Source: Phycisphaerales bacterium
GTDB lineage: Bacteria; Planctomycetota; Phycisphaerae; Phycisphaerales; UBA1924
Assembly (NCBI GenBank): GCA_022843545.1
Contig: JALHNL010000007.1
Coordinates: 1 to 64,000 of the forward strand
Direction: 5' to 3'
DNA: 64,000 nucleotides
The number at the start of each line of letters is the position of its first letter. Within the stretch, counting starts at the first letter, position 1. This document shows, piece after piece, positions 18,101 through 25,437 of the stretch. The position numbers and the translations under genes were made by a program. The notes beneath the pieces were generated by a model. That model was not told where the DNA came from and did not search any database. It was given only the letters and a program-made list of their open reading frames with translations.

Positions 18101-18533
18101 ACGCGGTGACGCGGTACTTGATGTTCTGGGCGTAGTTGCGCGTGCTGGCGGGCAGCGTCACCCGCCACCAGTCGCGCGTGCAGGTGCCGCCGAACTCATT
18201 GGCCACGAACGTGGCGGCCAGCACCTGCGTGGTCCCGAAGCCGGTGCTAAAGCTGCCGGTGGGGTCCGAGCCGTCGATGGTGTAGTACACCGCGGCGTTG
18301 GAATACGTGAACTGGCAGCCCACGCGGAAGTAGATCGTGACGCCCTCGTCCTCGCGCGGCGTAGCGGGGCTGCGCTGCGTGCTCGCCCCGCCGAAGGGGT
18401 TCGAAGGGTTCAGGTTGCTTGTGGGCAACCCGCCGAAGGGGTTGTGGTCGATGCTGGTCGGCTGAGCGACCGCGACGACGGCGGACGCGCAGACCGATAG
18501 CATGGCCGCGAAAAACGTCTTGACAGTGAACAT
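15117..18533 (-). CDS. Secreted GH15-like (glucoamylase-type) glycosidase with double GC-type dockerin tail
   Basis: 1138 residues. A signal peptide (about 1-22) is followed by an NPFGG-containing linker, a chitobiase C-terminal-like domain (about 55-130; VYYTIDGSDPTG), a beta-rich supersandwich-type domain and an (alpha/alpha)6-barrel (about 530-960). YPYVWPRDMAW puts the typical Asp at 563, and APQVDETAVIPW puts the probable general acid at Glu641; both match bacterial GH15. The tail has two near-identical dockerin halves (GPDGQLTVDDIIAFVN and GPDGQLTVDDIIEFVN). It probably hydrolyses alpha-glucosidic polysaccharides outside the cell. ATG 18533 has GGAG 9 nt upstream; an upstream in-frame ATG at 18587 lacks a signal-peptide context. 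It carries its own terminator. Confidence 0.85.
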   Translation of the reverse strand: MFTVKTFFAAMLSVCASAVVAVAQPTSIDHNPFGGLPTSNLNPSNPFGGASTQRSPATPREDEGVTIYFRVGCQFTYSNAAVYYTIDGSDPTGSFSTGFGTTQVLAATFVANEFGGTCTRDWWRVTLPASTRNYAQNIKYRVTAWSNSPAAQATGLIHAYTNLLAWPGQGSNFPGAEGIGYPPFHAWKEEGVVGNNYINAMLDRNGNVFDVYYPGAGGVQGIGTKNEGYVDGLDTFPAGLPLDNRGQMHLNQIITGIRAGDVTSWLTNQNGTDFVDIQQQYEPRTQTIRTQSRLVRGGRNISVTQFDFSPKGVFTPPNGSPGMTIKRMILRNNNPGAETVNVYLYMDPALNGGDQYDFMLKSTDMLGAMIAGDNQFRIATNTGSIGPGQEYNITTFSGYEKNVSVFLAAAMKTVPAVNGTGGTMSSDAWRDTSGDNGQGWIGQQVVLPSGQDVEVNFIIVGGFERPAGRDAFAGINGPGVYNTQMANVIQWFRDGNTSVWQSQTDAYWQNFLTQGVTIEVPDARLQTLFDRGILGTMLHFDERNGGLIAGFRNGAYPYVWPRDMAWAGVTLARTGHTAIVDRMTDFLRDTTFRDFETWTPGNTPGFAAAGGSPFFGTRKGFWKQKYTTDGYTVWGAPQVDETAVIPWMIYYNYLVTGDLAYLNDAQAGNPANTNYAIVKDAAIAMSQTSVNDGTRLNHRASYPGSSTFMMYSNNIWEDQYDTFIMSNANIVRGLRDAASIATILGQPADAADFTNRANGVLAGLLDKINWNGENTDASLLGVVYPFYVVDPTHPGAVKIIDRINGVATDRFGATKPLVRFAGQFNNDASDFVGLIDRYYGDSYWGNAALGPTRAGPWFLTTLWYGAYYALRQNFTPGTGDIDNHLFRINRAADHNGPIGFGAEQMSPINSLLYPGQPDFTLQTAWPNAWESMSFYVDAMMLLLDYTPDAPGNTLRIKPKLPGGWDTMKFNNVRVGAGTFDVQVERRAYSTAHIITNDAGNAANFSTVVRYGLNAAPCRVVVNGVPVAPTSVNASIGAVTVDGALAVGAGVTTTIEVFGRSLADVTDIGDTGAGPDGQLTVDDIIAFVNTFSDGINCPGSAPCNLADVTGIGGLPSGPDGQLTVDDIIEFVNAFSDGCQ
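15123..15345 (-). repeat. Two DNA-level repeats of the dockerin cassette, related to the 11271 dockerin
   Basis: The two dockerin halves at the end of the GH15-like gene (about 15123-15220 and 15249-15345) are strongly similar in nucleotide sequence. The first also shares a 21-nt identical stretch (15123-15143) with 11271-11291 at the end of the first NxxGxxAF gene. This fits cassette duplication or gene conversion among dockerin tails. Confidence 0.7.
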
Positions 18534-18638
18534 CTCGGTAATCTCCAGCGTCGGAAGTTGCCGGCGCATCTGGGCGCCGCCCGACATGGGCCAAGTATGA
18601 GCGCGCTCCTCGCTTGGGGCTAGTCCTTAGCCGATACG

Positions 18639-18652
18639 GGTACGAAAATCGC
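18639..18652 (-). promoter_or_regulatory. 14-mer TTCGTACCCGTATC shared with the subtilase promoter
   Basis: On the minus strand, about 105 nt upstream of the GH15-like start, the same 14 bases occur as in the subtilase promoter at 856-869. A related TTGTTCGTAC sits in the rsbU-like promoter. It may be an activator or alternative sigma-factor site for secreted-protein genes. Confidence 0.4.
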
Positions 18653-18719
18653 GCGCAAGAGGCGTCACTCTGGAGAAGTTTGCACGGTTTCCATCGCTTC
18701 CAGCCGACCAGTGATTCCC

Positions 18720-19325
18720 ATGGGCGAACCTCCGGCCCAACCTGATGCCCCCGCCGCCGCGCCCGTGCCCGCGACCGACGCCGCACGCCGACCGCCGGAG
18801 ATGGCCAGCCCGCACTCCTTCGGCAATCGACTGGGCCGGGTGGTGTGGGGGCTGGTGTGGGGGCTGCTGTGCCGGCACTCTCCGCGGCCGTTCTTCGCGT
18901 GGAGGCGGTTCTGGCTGCGGCTGTTCGGCGCGAAGCTGGCGCGCGGGGCGCGCGTGTACCCCAAGGTGCGCATCTGGGCCCCGTGGAACCTGCGGATGGG
19001 GCGCGACTCGACTATCGGCGACCTGGTGGACGTGTACTGCGTCGCGCCCGTCACGCTGGGCGACCGCGCCGCGGTCTCGCAGTACTCGTACCTCTGCGCC
19101 GCCACGCACGACTACCGCTCGCCCAAACTGCCCCTGGTGCCGATGCCCATCACGCTGGAGGCGGACGTGTGGGTGGCGGCGGACGTGTTCGTGGGGCCGG
19201 GCGTGACCATCCGCGAGGGCACGGTGGTGGGCGCGCGGTCCAGCGTCTTCACCGACCTGCCCCCCTGGAGCGTGTGCGTCGGCACGCCGGCGAAGGCGGT
19301 GAAGGCGAGAAGAAGTGATCAGTGA
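18720..19325 (+). CDS. WcaF-like hexapeptide-repeat acetyltransferase
   Basis: 201 residues. After a proline/alanine-rich N-terminus of about 30 residues the protein follows the colanic-acid-type O-acetyltransferase pattern: WRRFWLRLFGAKLARGARVYPKVRIWAPWNL, then hexapeptide strands (IGDLVDVYCVAPVTLGDRAAVSQYSYLCAATHDY) and ADVWVAADVFVGPGVTIREGTVVGARSSVF. The His in CAATHDY is the probable catalytic base. It likely acetylates a sugar during exopolysaccharide synthesis with acetyl-CoA. The ATG at 18720 is preferred over GTG 18711; neither has a good Shine-Dalgarno. The last codons (after KARR) and the stop lie inside an intergenic repeat element that begins near 19309. Confidence 0.85.
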   Translation: MGEPPAQPDAPAAAPVPATDAARRPPEMASPHSFGNRLGRVVWGLVWGLLCRHSPRPFFAWRRFWLRLFGAKLARGARVYPKVRIWAPWNLRMGRDSTIGDLVDVYCVAPVTLGDRAAVSQYSYLCAATHDYRSPKLPLVPMPITLEADVWVAADVFVGPGVTIREGTVVGARSSVFTDLPPWSVCVGTPAKAVKARRSDQ

Positions 19326-19490
19326 GCAGTGAGCAGTGATCGGGTGGGAAGGAGGGGCTGGGCACCGGGGGATCGACGCCGACTCCTCCAATGCCTGATG
19401 CCCAGAGCCCGATGCCTCACTCCAAGCGCCCACTCCCCCATCACTGATCACTGATCACCCCTCACTGATCACTTCTCACTTCCCCCCCCT
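19309..19490. repeat. Intergenic inverted-repeat element built on AGTGATC/AGTGAGC heptamers
   Basis: The left arm (19309-19352) contains AGTGATC, AGTGAGC, AGTGAGC, AGTGATC in tandem. The right arm (19437-19487) carries TCACTGA-type heptamers, the reverse complement. They form an imperfect inverted repeat with about 85 bp between the arms. The centre has copies of GATGCC. The left arm encodes the last codons of the acetyltransferase; the right arm ends next to the TACCCT element of the following gene. Confidence 0.75.
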
Positions 19491-19495
19491 ACCCT
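19490..19495 (+). promoter_or_regulatory. TACCCT -10 element, leaderless start of the MEMO-family gene
   Basis: TACCCT, then 5 nt, then ATG 19501; no Shine-Dalgarno sequence. It lies directly after the inverted-repeat element. Confidence 0.55.
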
Positions 19496-19500
19496 CCGCC

Positions 19501-20874
19501 ATGACTCAGCCCGGCGAACCCGCCCAGCCCCCCCAACCCGCCACGCCCCCGTTTGATCCCAACGCTCCGCACCAGCAGCGTCCCAAGCTGCGCCCGGTGC
19601 GCGGGTTCCCCTACCCGGCCAACATGCCCGACGGCAAGCAGGTCGTGCTGCTGGGGCTGTCCGACGCCCGGCAGATCAGCCCCAAGATCGTCGTGCTCGC
19701 CCCGGCCGCGGGCGAGATCCTGCCGCACATGGACGGCACACACGACCTCGACCAGATCGTTCAGAAGGTGGGCAAGGGCCTGAGCCGGACGATCATGGAG
19801 CAACTGGTCGCGCAGCTCGACGACGCCGGTCTCATCGACGGGCCCAACTTCCGCTCGATGCTCAAGAAGATGCAGGACACCTTCGACGCCTCGACGCTGC
19901 TGCCCCCCGCGGGCACGGCGGACTTCGGCGATCAGCTCTACCAGCAGGCCCCCGAGGAGGGCGCCAGCGACGAGCGCAAGGGCGAGATCATCCGCGAGCA
20001 GTACAAGAAGTGGTTCGACCAGTGGATCGACGCGGCCCTGAAGGACGCGCCCGACCCCGCCGTCACCGATCTGCCCCTGGCGATCGTGGCCCCGCACCTG
20101 GACTATCCGCGCGGGTGGATCAACTACGCCGCGGCGTACGGTCGGCTGCGCGTCGCCGACCGTCCGGACCGGGTGATCATCCTGGGCACCAACCACTTCG
20201 GCGAGGGCACGGGCGTGGTGGTGTGCGACAAGGGGTGGACGACGCCGCTGGGCAGTTGCCACGCCGACACGGGGCTGATCGCGGCTGTCCGCCGCCGCCT
20301 GGGCGACAAGGCCTTCGCCAACCGGTACGACCACGAGCACGAGCACTCGATTGAACTCCAGATCCCCTGGATCCAGCACGTCTTCGGCGCGGGCGAGAAC
20401 GGGGAGTACCCCAAGGTTCTCGGCGCGCTCATCCACGACCCCAGCGTGAACAACGGCGAGTCGTACGACGGCGAGGGCGTGGGCCTGCAGGCGTTCGTCG
20501 ACGCGATGCGCGAGGCCATCGCCGAGATGCCCGGCCGCACGCTGGTCATCAGTTCCGCCGACCTTTCGCACGCGGGCCCGGCCTTCGGCGACCAGACGGC
20601 CATGGCGGGCGAAGAACCCCGGGCCATCGAGGCCCGCACCAAGATCTTCCAGCACGACCGCGAGATGCTGGAACTGCTGGTGCAGAACAAGCCCAGCGAA
20701 CTGGTCGCGGCCATGGCCTGGATGCAGAACCCCACCCGCTGGTGCAGCGTGGGCAACCTGGTCGCGGCCGTGATGATCACCCAGCCCCAGACCGTCCGCC
20801 TGCTCAACTACTCCGCCGCGATGGACGAGCAGGGCAACACCATGGTCTCCAGCGCCGCGATGATGCTCGAGTGA
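19501..20874 (+). CDS. MEMO/AmmeMemoRadiSam protein B family with N-terminal PqqD-like domain
   Basis: 457 residues, probably cytoplasmic. The C-terminal about 330 residues carry MEMO-family motifs: APHLDYPRGW, IILGTNHFGEG, HEHSIELQIPWIQ and ISSADLSHAG, with histidines placed as in the class III extradiol dioxygenase-like fold. The biochemical role of bacterial MEMO proteins is not firmly known. The N-terminal about 120 residues include ILPHMDGTHDLDQIVQKVGKG and LVAQLDDAGLIDG, the pattern of PqqD-like winged-helix (RiPP recognition element) domains. This fusion is unusual. The next gene overlaps its stop, so the two are translationally coupled. No AMMECR1 or radical-SAM partner is in the window. 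Confidence 0.82.
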   Translation: MTQPGEPAQPPQPATPPFDPNAPHQQRPKLRPVRGFPYPANMPDGKQVVLLGLSDARQISPKIVVLAPAAGEILPHMDGTHDLDQIVQKVGKGLSRTIMEQLVAQLDDAGLIDGPNFRSMLKKMQDTFDASTLLPPAGTADFGDQLYQQAPEEGASDERKGEIIREQYKKWFDQWIDAALKDAPDPAVTDLPLAIVAPHLDYPRGWINYAAAYGRLRVADRPDRVIILGTNHFGEGTGVVVCDKGWTTPLGSCHADTGLIAAVRRRLGDKAFANRYDHEHEHSIELQIPWIQHVFGAGENGEYPKVLGALIHDPSVNNGESYDGEGVGLQAFVDAMREAIAEMPGRTLVISSADLSHAGPAFGDQTAMAGEEPRAIEARTKIFQHDREMLELLVQNKPSELVAAMAWMQNPTRWCSVGNLVAAVMITQPQTVRLLNYSAAMDEQGNTMVSSAAMMLE

Positions 20875-21230
20875 ACACCGCCGACTGGCTCATGCTGGCC
20901 GTGGGGGCCGGGCTCGTACTGGTCGGGCTGGTGATCACCGCCCGCTCGCGCCGTCCCGTGCAGGTGGAGCAGGCCCGCCTCGACAACGAGGAGCCGCCCG
21001 AGCCCCGCTTCGCCATCGACCGCTTCATCGACCGCCACCAGATCAGCACCCAAACGGTCATCGCGGCGGGCATGAGCCTGCTCGTCATCGGGTACCACTT
21101 CGTAGCCTGGGCCCTGCCCGCCGGGTACAAGCCCATCCACGTTGAGCCGGGGCTGGGCTGGCTGCTGCCCCTGGTGGCGACCGGGCTGGTAATGCTCAGC
21201 CGCGCACTGGACGTGATGGAGCGGGGGTGA
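20871..21230 (+). CDS. Small multi-spanning membrane protein, unknown function
   Basis: 119 residues starting at GTG 20871, which overlaps the TGA stop of the MEMO-family gene (GTGA), so translation is probably coupled. Three hydrophobic helices are visible: [19 protein letters not shown] near the N-terminus, [21 protein letters not shown] in the middle and [18 protein letters not shown] near the C-terminus, with a charged loop of about 40 residues between the first two. No family recognised. The tight linkage suggests a functional connection with the MEMO-family protein. Confidence 0.78.
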   Translation: MNTADWLMLAVGAGLVLVGLVITARSRRPVQVEQARLDNEEPPEPRFAIDRFIDRHQISTQTVIAAGMSLLVIGYHFVAWALPAGYKPIHVEPGLGWLLPLVATGLVMLSRALDVMERG

Positions 21231-21278
21231 GGCGCAGCGTACCCAAACACCAACCTTCCCACTCCACGGGCCATGGGG

Positions 21279-21307
21279 TTGGCCTGACAGCCGGAAACGG
21301 CTATGCT
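21279..21307 (+). promoter_or_regulatory. Promoter TTGGCC-17-TATGCT of acpP
   Basis: TTGGCC (21279-21284) and TATGCT (21302-21307) with 17-nt spacing, about 140 nt upstream of the acpP start. The leader ends in a good Shine-Dalgarno sequence. Confidence 0.55.
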
Positions 21308-21448
21308 TCGCCCCACGGCCCCTCGCTCCCGGCACGTCCGCCGGGGACAAGAGGTCGGATGGGTAGGGATTTTCGTTGGGGGTCAAAGGGTGGCCCGACC
21401 GGCGGGCAACGGCCGGCGAGCCCCGATCAGAGGCCTGGGAGATACCAC

Positions 21449-21697
21449 GTGACGCGTTCCGAGATCGAAGCGAAGGTGATCGAGATCGTGGCCAAGCAGA
21501 TGAACGTCGACAAGGCGACGATCCAGGGCGCCACGAACTTCCAGAGCGACCTGAACGCCGACAGCCTCGACGTGGTCGAGCTGGTCATGGAGTTCGAGGA
21601 CGAGTTCAAGACGACCATCCCCGACGAGCAGGCGGAGAAGATCACCACCGTCGGGCAGGCGATCGACTTCATCGCGTCCGCCAAGGGCGCCAAGTAA
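21449..21697 (+). CDS. acpP: Acyl carrier protein
   Basis: 82 residues. The 4'-phosphopantetheine attachment serine is Ser39 in [13 protein letters not shown], and the acidic helix [18 protein letters not shown] follows, both diagnostic of fatty-acid synthase ACP. It carries growing acyl chains as thioesters for FabF and also donates acyl groups to lipid A enzymes such as LpxD. The start is GTG 21449 with GGGAG about 7 nt upstream; a frame opening at 21227 has no homology-like content. fabF follows 48 bp downstream in the same direction. Confidence 0.95.
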   Translation: MTRSEIEAKVIEIVAKQMNVDKATIQGATNFQSDLNADSLDVVELVMEFEDEFKTTIPDEQAEKITTVGQAIDFIASAKGAK

Positions 21698-21745
21698 TCC
21701 CGCGCGGGGCCACCACGGGGCCGAGCGGGCGATAGAGGCCGGGTC

Positions 21746-23047
21746 ATGCACCATCACGCCAAGCGCGGTCCGCGCATCGTCATTACGGGCCTGGGCGCCG
21801 TCACCAACCTCGGGCACGACGCCGCGAGCACGTGGGCCGAGATGCGCGAGGGCCGCTCGGGCATCGGTCCGCTGGAGGCCGAGGCCTTCGGCCGCTATTC
21901 CGCCAACTGGGACGTGCGGATCGCCGGGCAGGTCAAGGGCTGGGACGCCGGCAAGGTCATCGACCCGCGCGAGGCCCGCCGCCTCGACCGCTTCTGCCAG
22001 TTCGGGCTGGCCGCGGCCATCGAGGCCGCCCGCAGTTCGGGCGTGGATTTCGCCAAGATCGACGGCGAACGCGCCGGCGTGATCGTCGGCTCGGGCATCG
22101 GCGGCATCCAGACCATCGAAGAGGGCGTGTGGCTCCTGCGCGAGCGCGGGCCCGACCGCGTGAGCCCCTTCACCGTCCCGCGCCTGATGGCCAACGCCGC
22201 CGCCGGAAACATCTCCATCCGCTTCGGGCTCAAGGGCCCCGCCAGCACCCACGCCACCGCCTGCGCCAGCAGCGGGCACGCCATCGGCGACGCGATGCAC
22301 AGCATGCGCCGCGGCGAGGCCGACGTCATGATCGTGGGCGGCGCCGAGGCCTCGATCATCCCGATCTGCGTGGCCGCCTTCGCCGCCATGCGGGCGCTCT
22401 CCACCCGCAACGACGACCCCACCCGCGCCTCGCGCCCCTTTGACATCGACCGCGACGGGTTCGTCCTCGCCGAGGGCGCCGCCATGATGGTGCTCGAAAC
22501 CGAGGAACACGCCAAGGCCCGCGGGGCCACCATCCTGGCCGAGATGGTCGGCTACGCCAACTCCGGCGACGCCCACCACATCACCGCCCCCGACCCCGCC
22601 GGCTCCGGCGCCGCCCGCGCCATGCGCTGGGCCCTGCGCGACGCCGGGCTCAGGCCCGACCAGATCGACTACATCAACGCCCACGGCACCAGCACCCCCC
22701 TGGGCGACCAGGCCGAGGTCGAGGCGGTGCTCGCGGTCTTCGGCGATCACGCCCGCCTCAGCAAGGGCGGCAAACTGCTCATGAGCAGCACCAAGAGCAT
22801 GCACGGGCACTGCCTGGGCGCGTCGGGCGCGGTCGAGATGATCGCCTGCGTCCACGCGGTGCGCGAGGGCATCATCGCCCCCACCATCAACCTCCTCAAG
22901 CCCGCCGCCAGCCACGAGAACCCCGCCCCCTTCGACATCGACCTGGTCCCCAACCACGCCAAGGAACGTCGCACCAAGTACGCGATGAACAACACCTTCG
23001 GCTTCGGCGGCCACAACTGCTCGCTTGTGGTCGGGCGGTACGAGTAA
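21746..23047 (+). CDS. fabF: Beta-ketoacyl-ACP synthase II
   Basis: 433 residues. Condenses acyl-ACP with malonyl-ACP in fatty-acid elongation. The thiolase-fold catalytic triad is visible: Cys173 in TACASSGHA, His313 in NAHGTSTPLGD and His355 in TKSMHGHCLGASG, the last with His replacing the more usual Thr two residues before the catalytic His. The N-terminus (RGPRIVITGLGAVTNLG) and C-terminus (NNTFGFGGHNCSLVV) are standard. Length is close to the family norm. It follows acpP closely, a common arrangement, and probably shares its promoter. Confidence 0.95.
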   Translation: MHHHAKRGPRIVITGLGAVTNLGHDAASTWAEMREGRSGIGPLEAEAFGRYSANWDVRIAGQVKGWDAGKVIDPREARRLDRFCQFGLAAAIEAARSSGVDFAKIDGERAGVIVGSGIGGIQTIEEGVWLLRERGPDRVSPFTVPRLMANAAAGNISIRFGLKGPASTHATACASSGHAIGDAMHSMRRGEADVMIVGGAEASIIPICVAAFAAMRALSTRNDDPTRASRPFDIDRDGFVLAEGAAMMVLETEEHAKARGATILAEMVGYANSGDAHHITAPDPAGSGAARAMRWALRDAGLRPDQIDYINAHGTSTPLGDQAEVEAVLAVFGDHARLSKGGKLLMSSTKSMHGHCLGASGAVEMIACVHAVREGIIAPTINLLKPAASHENPAPFDIDLVPNHAKERRTKYAMNNTFGFGGHNCSLVVGRYE

Positions 23048-23358
23048 CTTCGCGACTCGCCCCCTTCAGCGCGGGCCTTCTCGCCGACCAACCTCATCCC
23101 TGCCCCCTCCCCCGCCGCCCCATCAGGCCGCGCGGGCGTTTGGGTATGCGCTCGCCGCCGGGTTGACTTGTGGCAGTTTGTTCGTACTATGTTCGCATGT
23201 TTCGGAACGCGCACGCGCGGTCGCATGGTGCGATCTGTGGTGATTATGCCCCGATCTGCAACCGATCAGACGCGAATACGAAGGCATATCAAGACTATCA
23301 GACCAAACGGTCGATCTAGGACGAATCGACCCAGCCCGGCCCACGGACGATCACCCTC
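23048..23358. other. Intergenic region, 311 bp, promoter only
   Basis: Between fabF and the RsbU-type gene. The first half is GC-rich without clear structure. The second half is AT-richer and holds the TTGACT-16-TACTAT promoter. No gene, RNA or terminator is evident. Confidence 0.6.
23163..23190 (+). promoter_or_regulatory. Promoter TTGACT-16-TACTAT of the RsbU-type gene
   Basis: The best sigma-70-like promoter in the window: TTGACT (23163-23168), 16 nt, TACTAT (23185-23190), leaving a leader of about 160 nt. GTTC-N7-GTTC (23181-23195) overlaps the -10 and resembles the alphaproteobacterial LexA box, though chance cannot be excluded. Confidence 0.6.
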
Positions 23359-25317
23359 ATGCTCCCCCAGGACACGCACCCGACAACCCGGACACCGCTC
23401 GCCGGCGAACTGGTCCGGGACGGTCGCTCCTTGATTTGGGACCCCGACGCGGATTCCATCGGTATCTCTCCCGCCGCCACCACCCCGGACCACGGCATGA
23501 TCGAGCCCAAACGTGCGCCCGCCCCCGGCGACAACGCCGCCCAAGGCGGGGCGCGCGGACCGCTCCCGGCCCGCTGGTTTGAGCCCGGCACGGTCTCCAT
23601 CCGCGACTTCCTTACCGACGGCTCGCTCGCCCGGCTGTGCGACGAGGTGGCCCGCCTCACCGGCGTGCCCATCTGGCTGCGCGACCTGGACGGGCAGGTC
23701 ATCATCCCCGCCGAGGGCGGCGGCCCCGGCCGGCCGACGTGGCGCGTGGTCGACGGCGAGCACGGCGCGATGCGGGCGTTCGCGCTGGTGGGCCGGTCCT
23801 ACACGGGCACGCCCGACCTGTTCGTGTCACCGCTGCGGACGAGCGTGGGCGAACTGGGCGCGATCGTGATGCCGGCGGACTGGGGCAACGACGACCCGGT
23901 GGAGCGCCGCGCCCTGGAGCGCGCGGTGACGCTGCTGGGTCGTTCGGCGCTGGAAGCGTGCGAAGGGCAGATCGCCATCCAGCACCGCGTGAACGAACTG
24001 GACGCGATGTTCCGGCTGTCGTCGGCGCTGACGCAGGCGGGCGACCCCGACCGCGTCCTGGGCCTGGCGCTGGACATGGCGCTGGAAACCCTGCGCATGG
24101 ACGCGGGGACGATCTCGGTCTTTGAGGAGCCCGCGCCCGCCGGCGGAGGGCCCGCCTCCGAGCCCGCGCCCGAGGGCGGCGTTCACGCCTCGGCGGTGCT
24201 GCGCCACCGCGCGGTGCGCCATCTGAGCGAGGAGTGGCTCACGCAGGTGACGCCGATCTCGATCGACGGGACGCTGCGGGCGGCCGCGCTGCGGGGCGAG
24301 GTGGTGACGGTTGAGGACCTTCGGTCCGACGCGCGGATCGCCGACCCCGAGCGGGCCCAGCGCGAGGGGCTGGCCAGCCTGATCCTGACGGGGCTGATCT
24401 ACCAGGGGCGCGCGACGGGGCTCATCCGCCTGTACAGCCGCAAGCCGCGCACCTTCAGCGATCAGGAGAAGGAACTGCTCCGCTCCATCGCGGACCACGC
24501 GGCGAGCGTGCTGGCGACGGCCCGCCTGCGCGAACTGCGCCAGCAGGACCGCGAACTGCAGCGGCAGCTCAAGATCGCCGCGGACGTGCAGAAGCGGATG
24601 CTCCCGCGCCAACTGCCGCAGGTGCCCCAGTTTGAACTGGCGGCGCGCTACGCGCCCACGTACCAGATCGGCGGCGACTTCTACGACCTGTTCGAATCGG
24701 GCGGGCAACTGGGCCTGATCGTGGGCGACGTGGCGGGCAAGGGCGTGCCCGCGGCGCTGATCATGTCCAGCGTGCGCGCCACCGCCCGCGCGCTCTTTGA
24801 TTCCTCCGCCGCGCCCGGATCGCGCGGGCCCGCGCTCGACCGCGTCGCCGCCGATCTCAACCGCGCCGTCGTCCGCGACACGCTCGAGAGCGAGTTCGTG
24901 ACGCTGTGGTGCGGCGTGGTGGACCCGGTGACCCTCCGCGCCTCGGTGGTGTCGGCGGGCCACGACCCGGCGATGCTCTTCCGCCCCGAGGGCGGGCGCG
25001 TGGAGGTGCTGGAGATGGGCTCGGGCGGCATGGCCCTGGGCATCGACCCCGAGCAGACCTACGACGTCGCCGCCTTTGACCTGCGGCCCGGCGACATCGT
25101 GCTCGCCTTCACCGACGGGCTCACCGACGCCGCCAACTTCGACGACCGCAAGTTCGGCAAGGACCGCGTCCGCGACACCGTCGCCGCCCTGCTCACCAGC
25201 GAACCCACCGCCACCGCGGCGCGGATCGTGGAGCACCTCATGTGGTCGCTGAGGCAGTTCCGCGGCCTGCGCCTGGCCACCGACGACGTGACGATCGTGG
25301 CCGTGCGCGTGAGGTGA
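23359..25317 (+). CDS. PP2C-type serine/threonine phosphatase (RsbU/SpoIIE family) with GAF and PocR-like sensor domains
   Basis: 652 residues, cytoplasmic. Residues about 75-220 (SIRDFLTDGSLARLCDEVARLTGVPIWLRDLDG and following) resemble the PocR-type sensory domain. A GAF domain spans about 220-390 (NELDAMFRLSSALTQAGD to LIRLYSRKPRTFSDQEKELLRSIADHAASVL). The phosphatase domain follows a short coiled helix (LKIAADVQKRMLPRQLP), with metal-binding and fold motifs YQIGGDFYDLF, VGDVAGKGVPAALIMS, SAGHDPAMLF and LAFTDGLTDA. Such proteins dephosphorylate anti-sigma-factor antagonists in partner-switching stress responses; no STAS antagonist or anti-sigma kinase is next to it. Start ATG 23359. Confidence 0.9.
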   Translation: MLPQDTHPTTRTPLAGELVRDGRSLIWDPDADSIGISPAATTPDHGMIEPKRAPAPGDNAAQGGARGPLPARWFEPGTVSIRDFLTDGSLARLCDEVARLTGVPIWLRDLDGQVIIPAEGGGPGRPTWRVVDGEHGAMRAFALVGRSYTGTPDLFVSPLRTSVGELGAIVMPADWGNDDPVERRALERAVTLLGRSALEACEGQIAIQHRVNELDAMFRLSSALTQAGDPDRVLGLALDMALETLRMDAGTISVFEEPAPAGGGPASEPAPEGGVHASAVLRHRAVRHLSEEWLTQVTPISIDGTLRAAALRGEVVTVEDLRSDARIADPERAQREGLASLILTGLIYQGRATGLIRLYSRKPRTFSDQEKELLRSIADHAASVLATARLRELRQQDRELQRQLKIAADVQKRMLPRQLPQVPQFELAARYAPTYQIGGDFYDLFESGGQLGLIVGDVAGKGVPAALIMSSVRATARALFDSSAAPGSRGPALDRVAADLNRAVVRDTLESEFVTLWCGVVDPVTLRASVVSAGHDPAMLFRPEGGRVEVLEMGSGGMALGIDPEQTYDVAAFDLRPGDIVLAFTDGLTDAANFDDRKFGKDRVRDTVAALLTSEPTATAARIVEHLMWSLRQFRGLRLATDDVTIVAVRVR

Positions 25318-25374
25318 GAGGCATCGAGCACGGCTCGGGATGAACCGCGCGGGCGGCGCCCAAAAACGAAGACC

Positions 25375-25411
25375 AAAAAGAGAGAGGGCGGACCCGATCG
25401 GGCCCGCCCTC
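25375..25411 (-). terminator. Rho-independent terminator of the transketolase gene
   Basis: A long hairpin (25384-25411: 8-bp outer stem around a CCCGATCGGG palindrome) is followed on the minus strand by TCTCTTTTTGG. It lies 27 nt past the stop codon. Confidence 0.8.
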
Positions 25412-25437
25412 CAGAATGCTCGCGATAAGGCTCGTGC

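Noticed and set aside
15852-18500. 882-residue open frame antisense to the GH15-like gene
   Set aside because: Val/Ala/Gly-rich shadow; the minus strand has signal peptide, catalytic motifs and dockerins.
23168-23434. 88-residue frame upstream of the RsbU-type gene
   Set aside because: Arg/Ser/Pro-rich, overlaps the next gene and starts inside its promoter.
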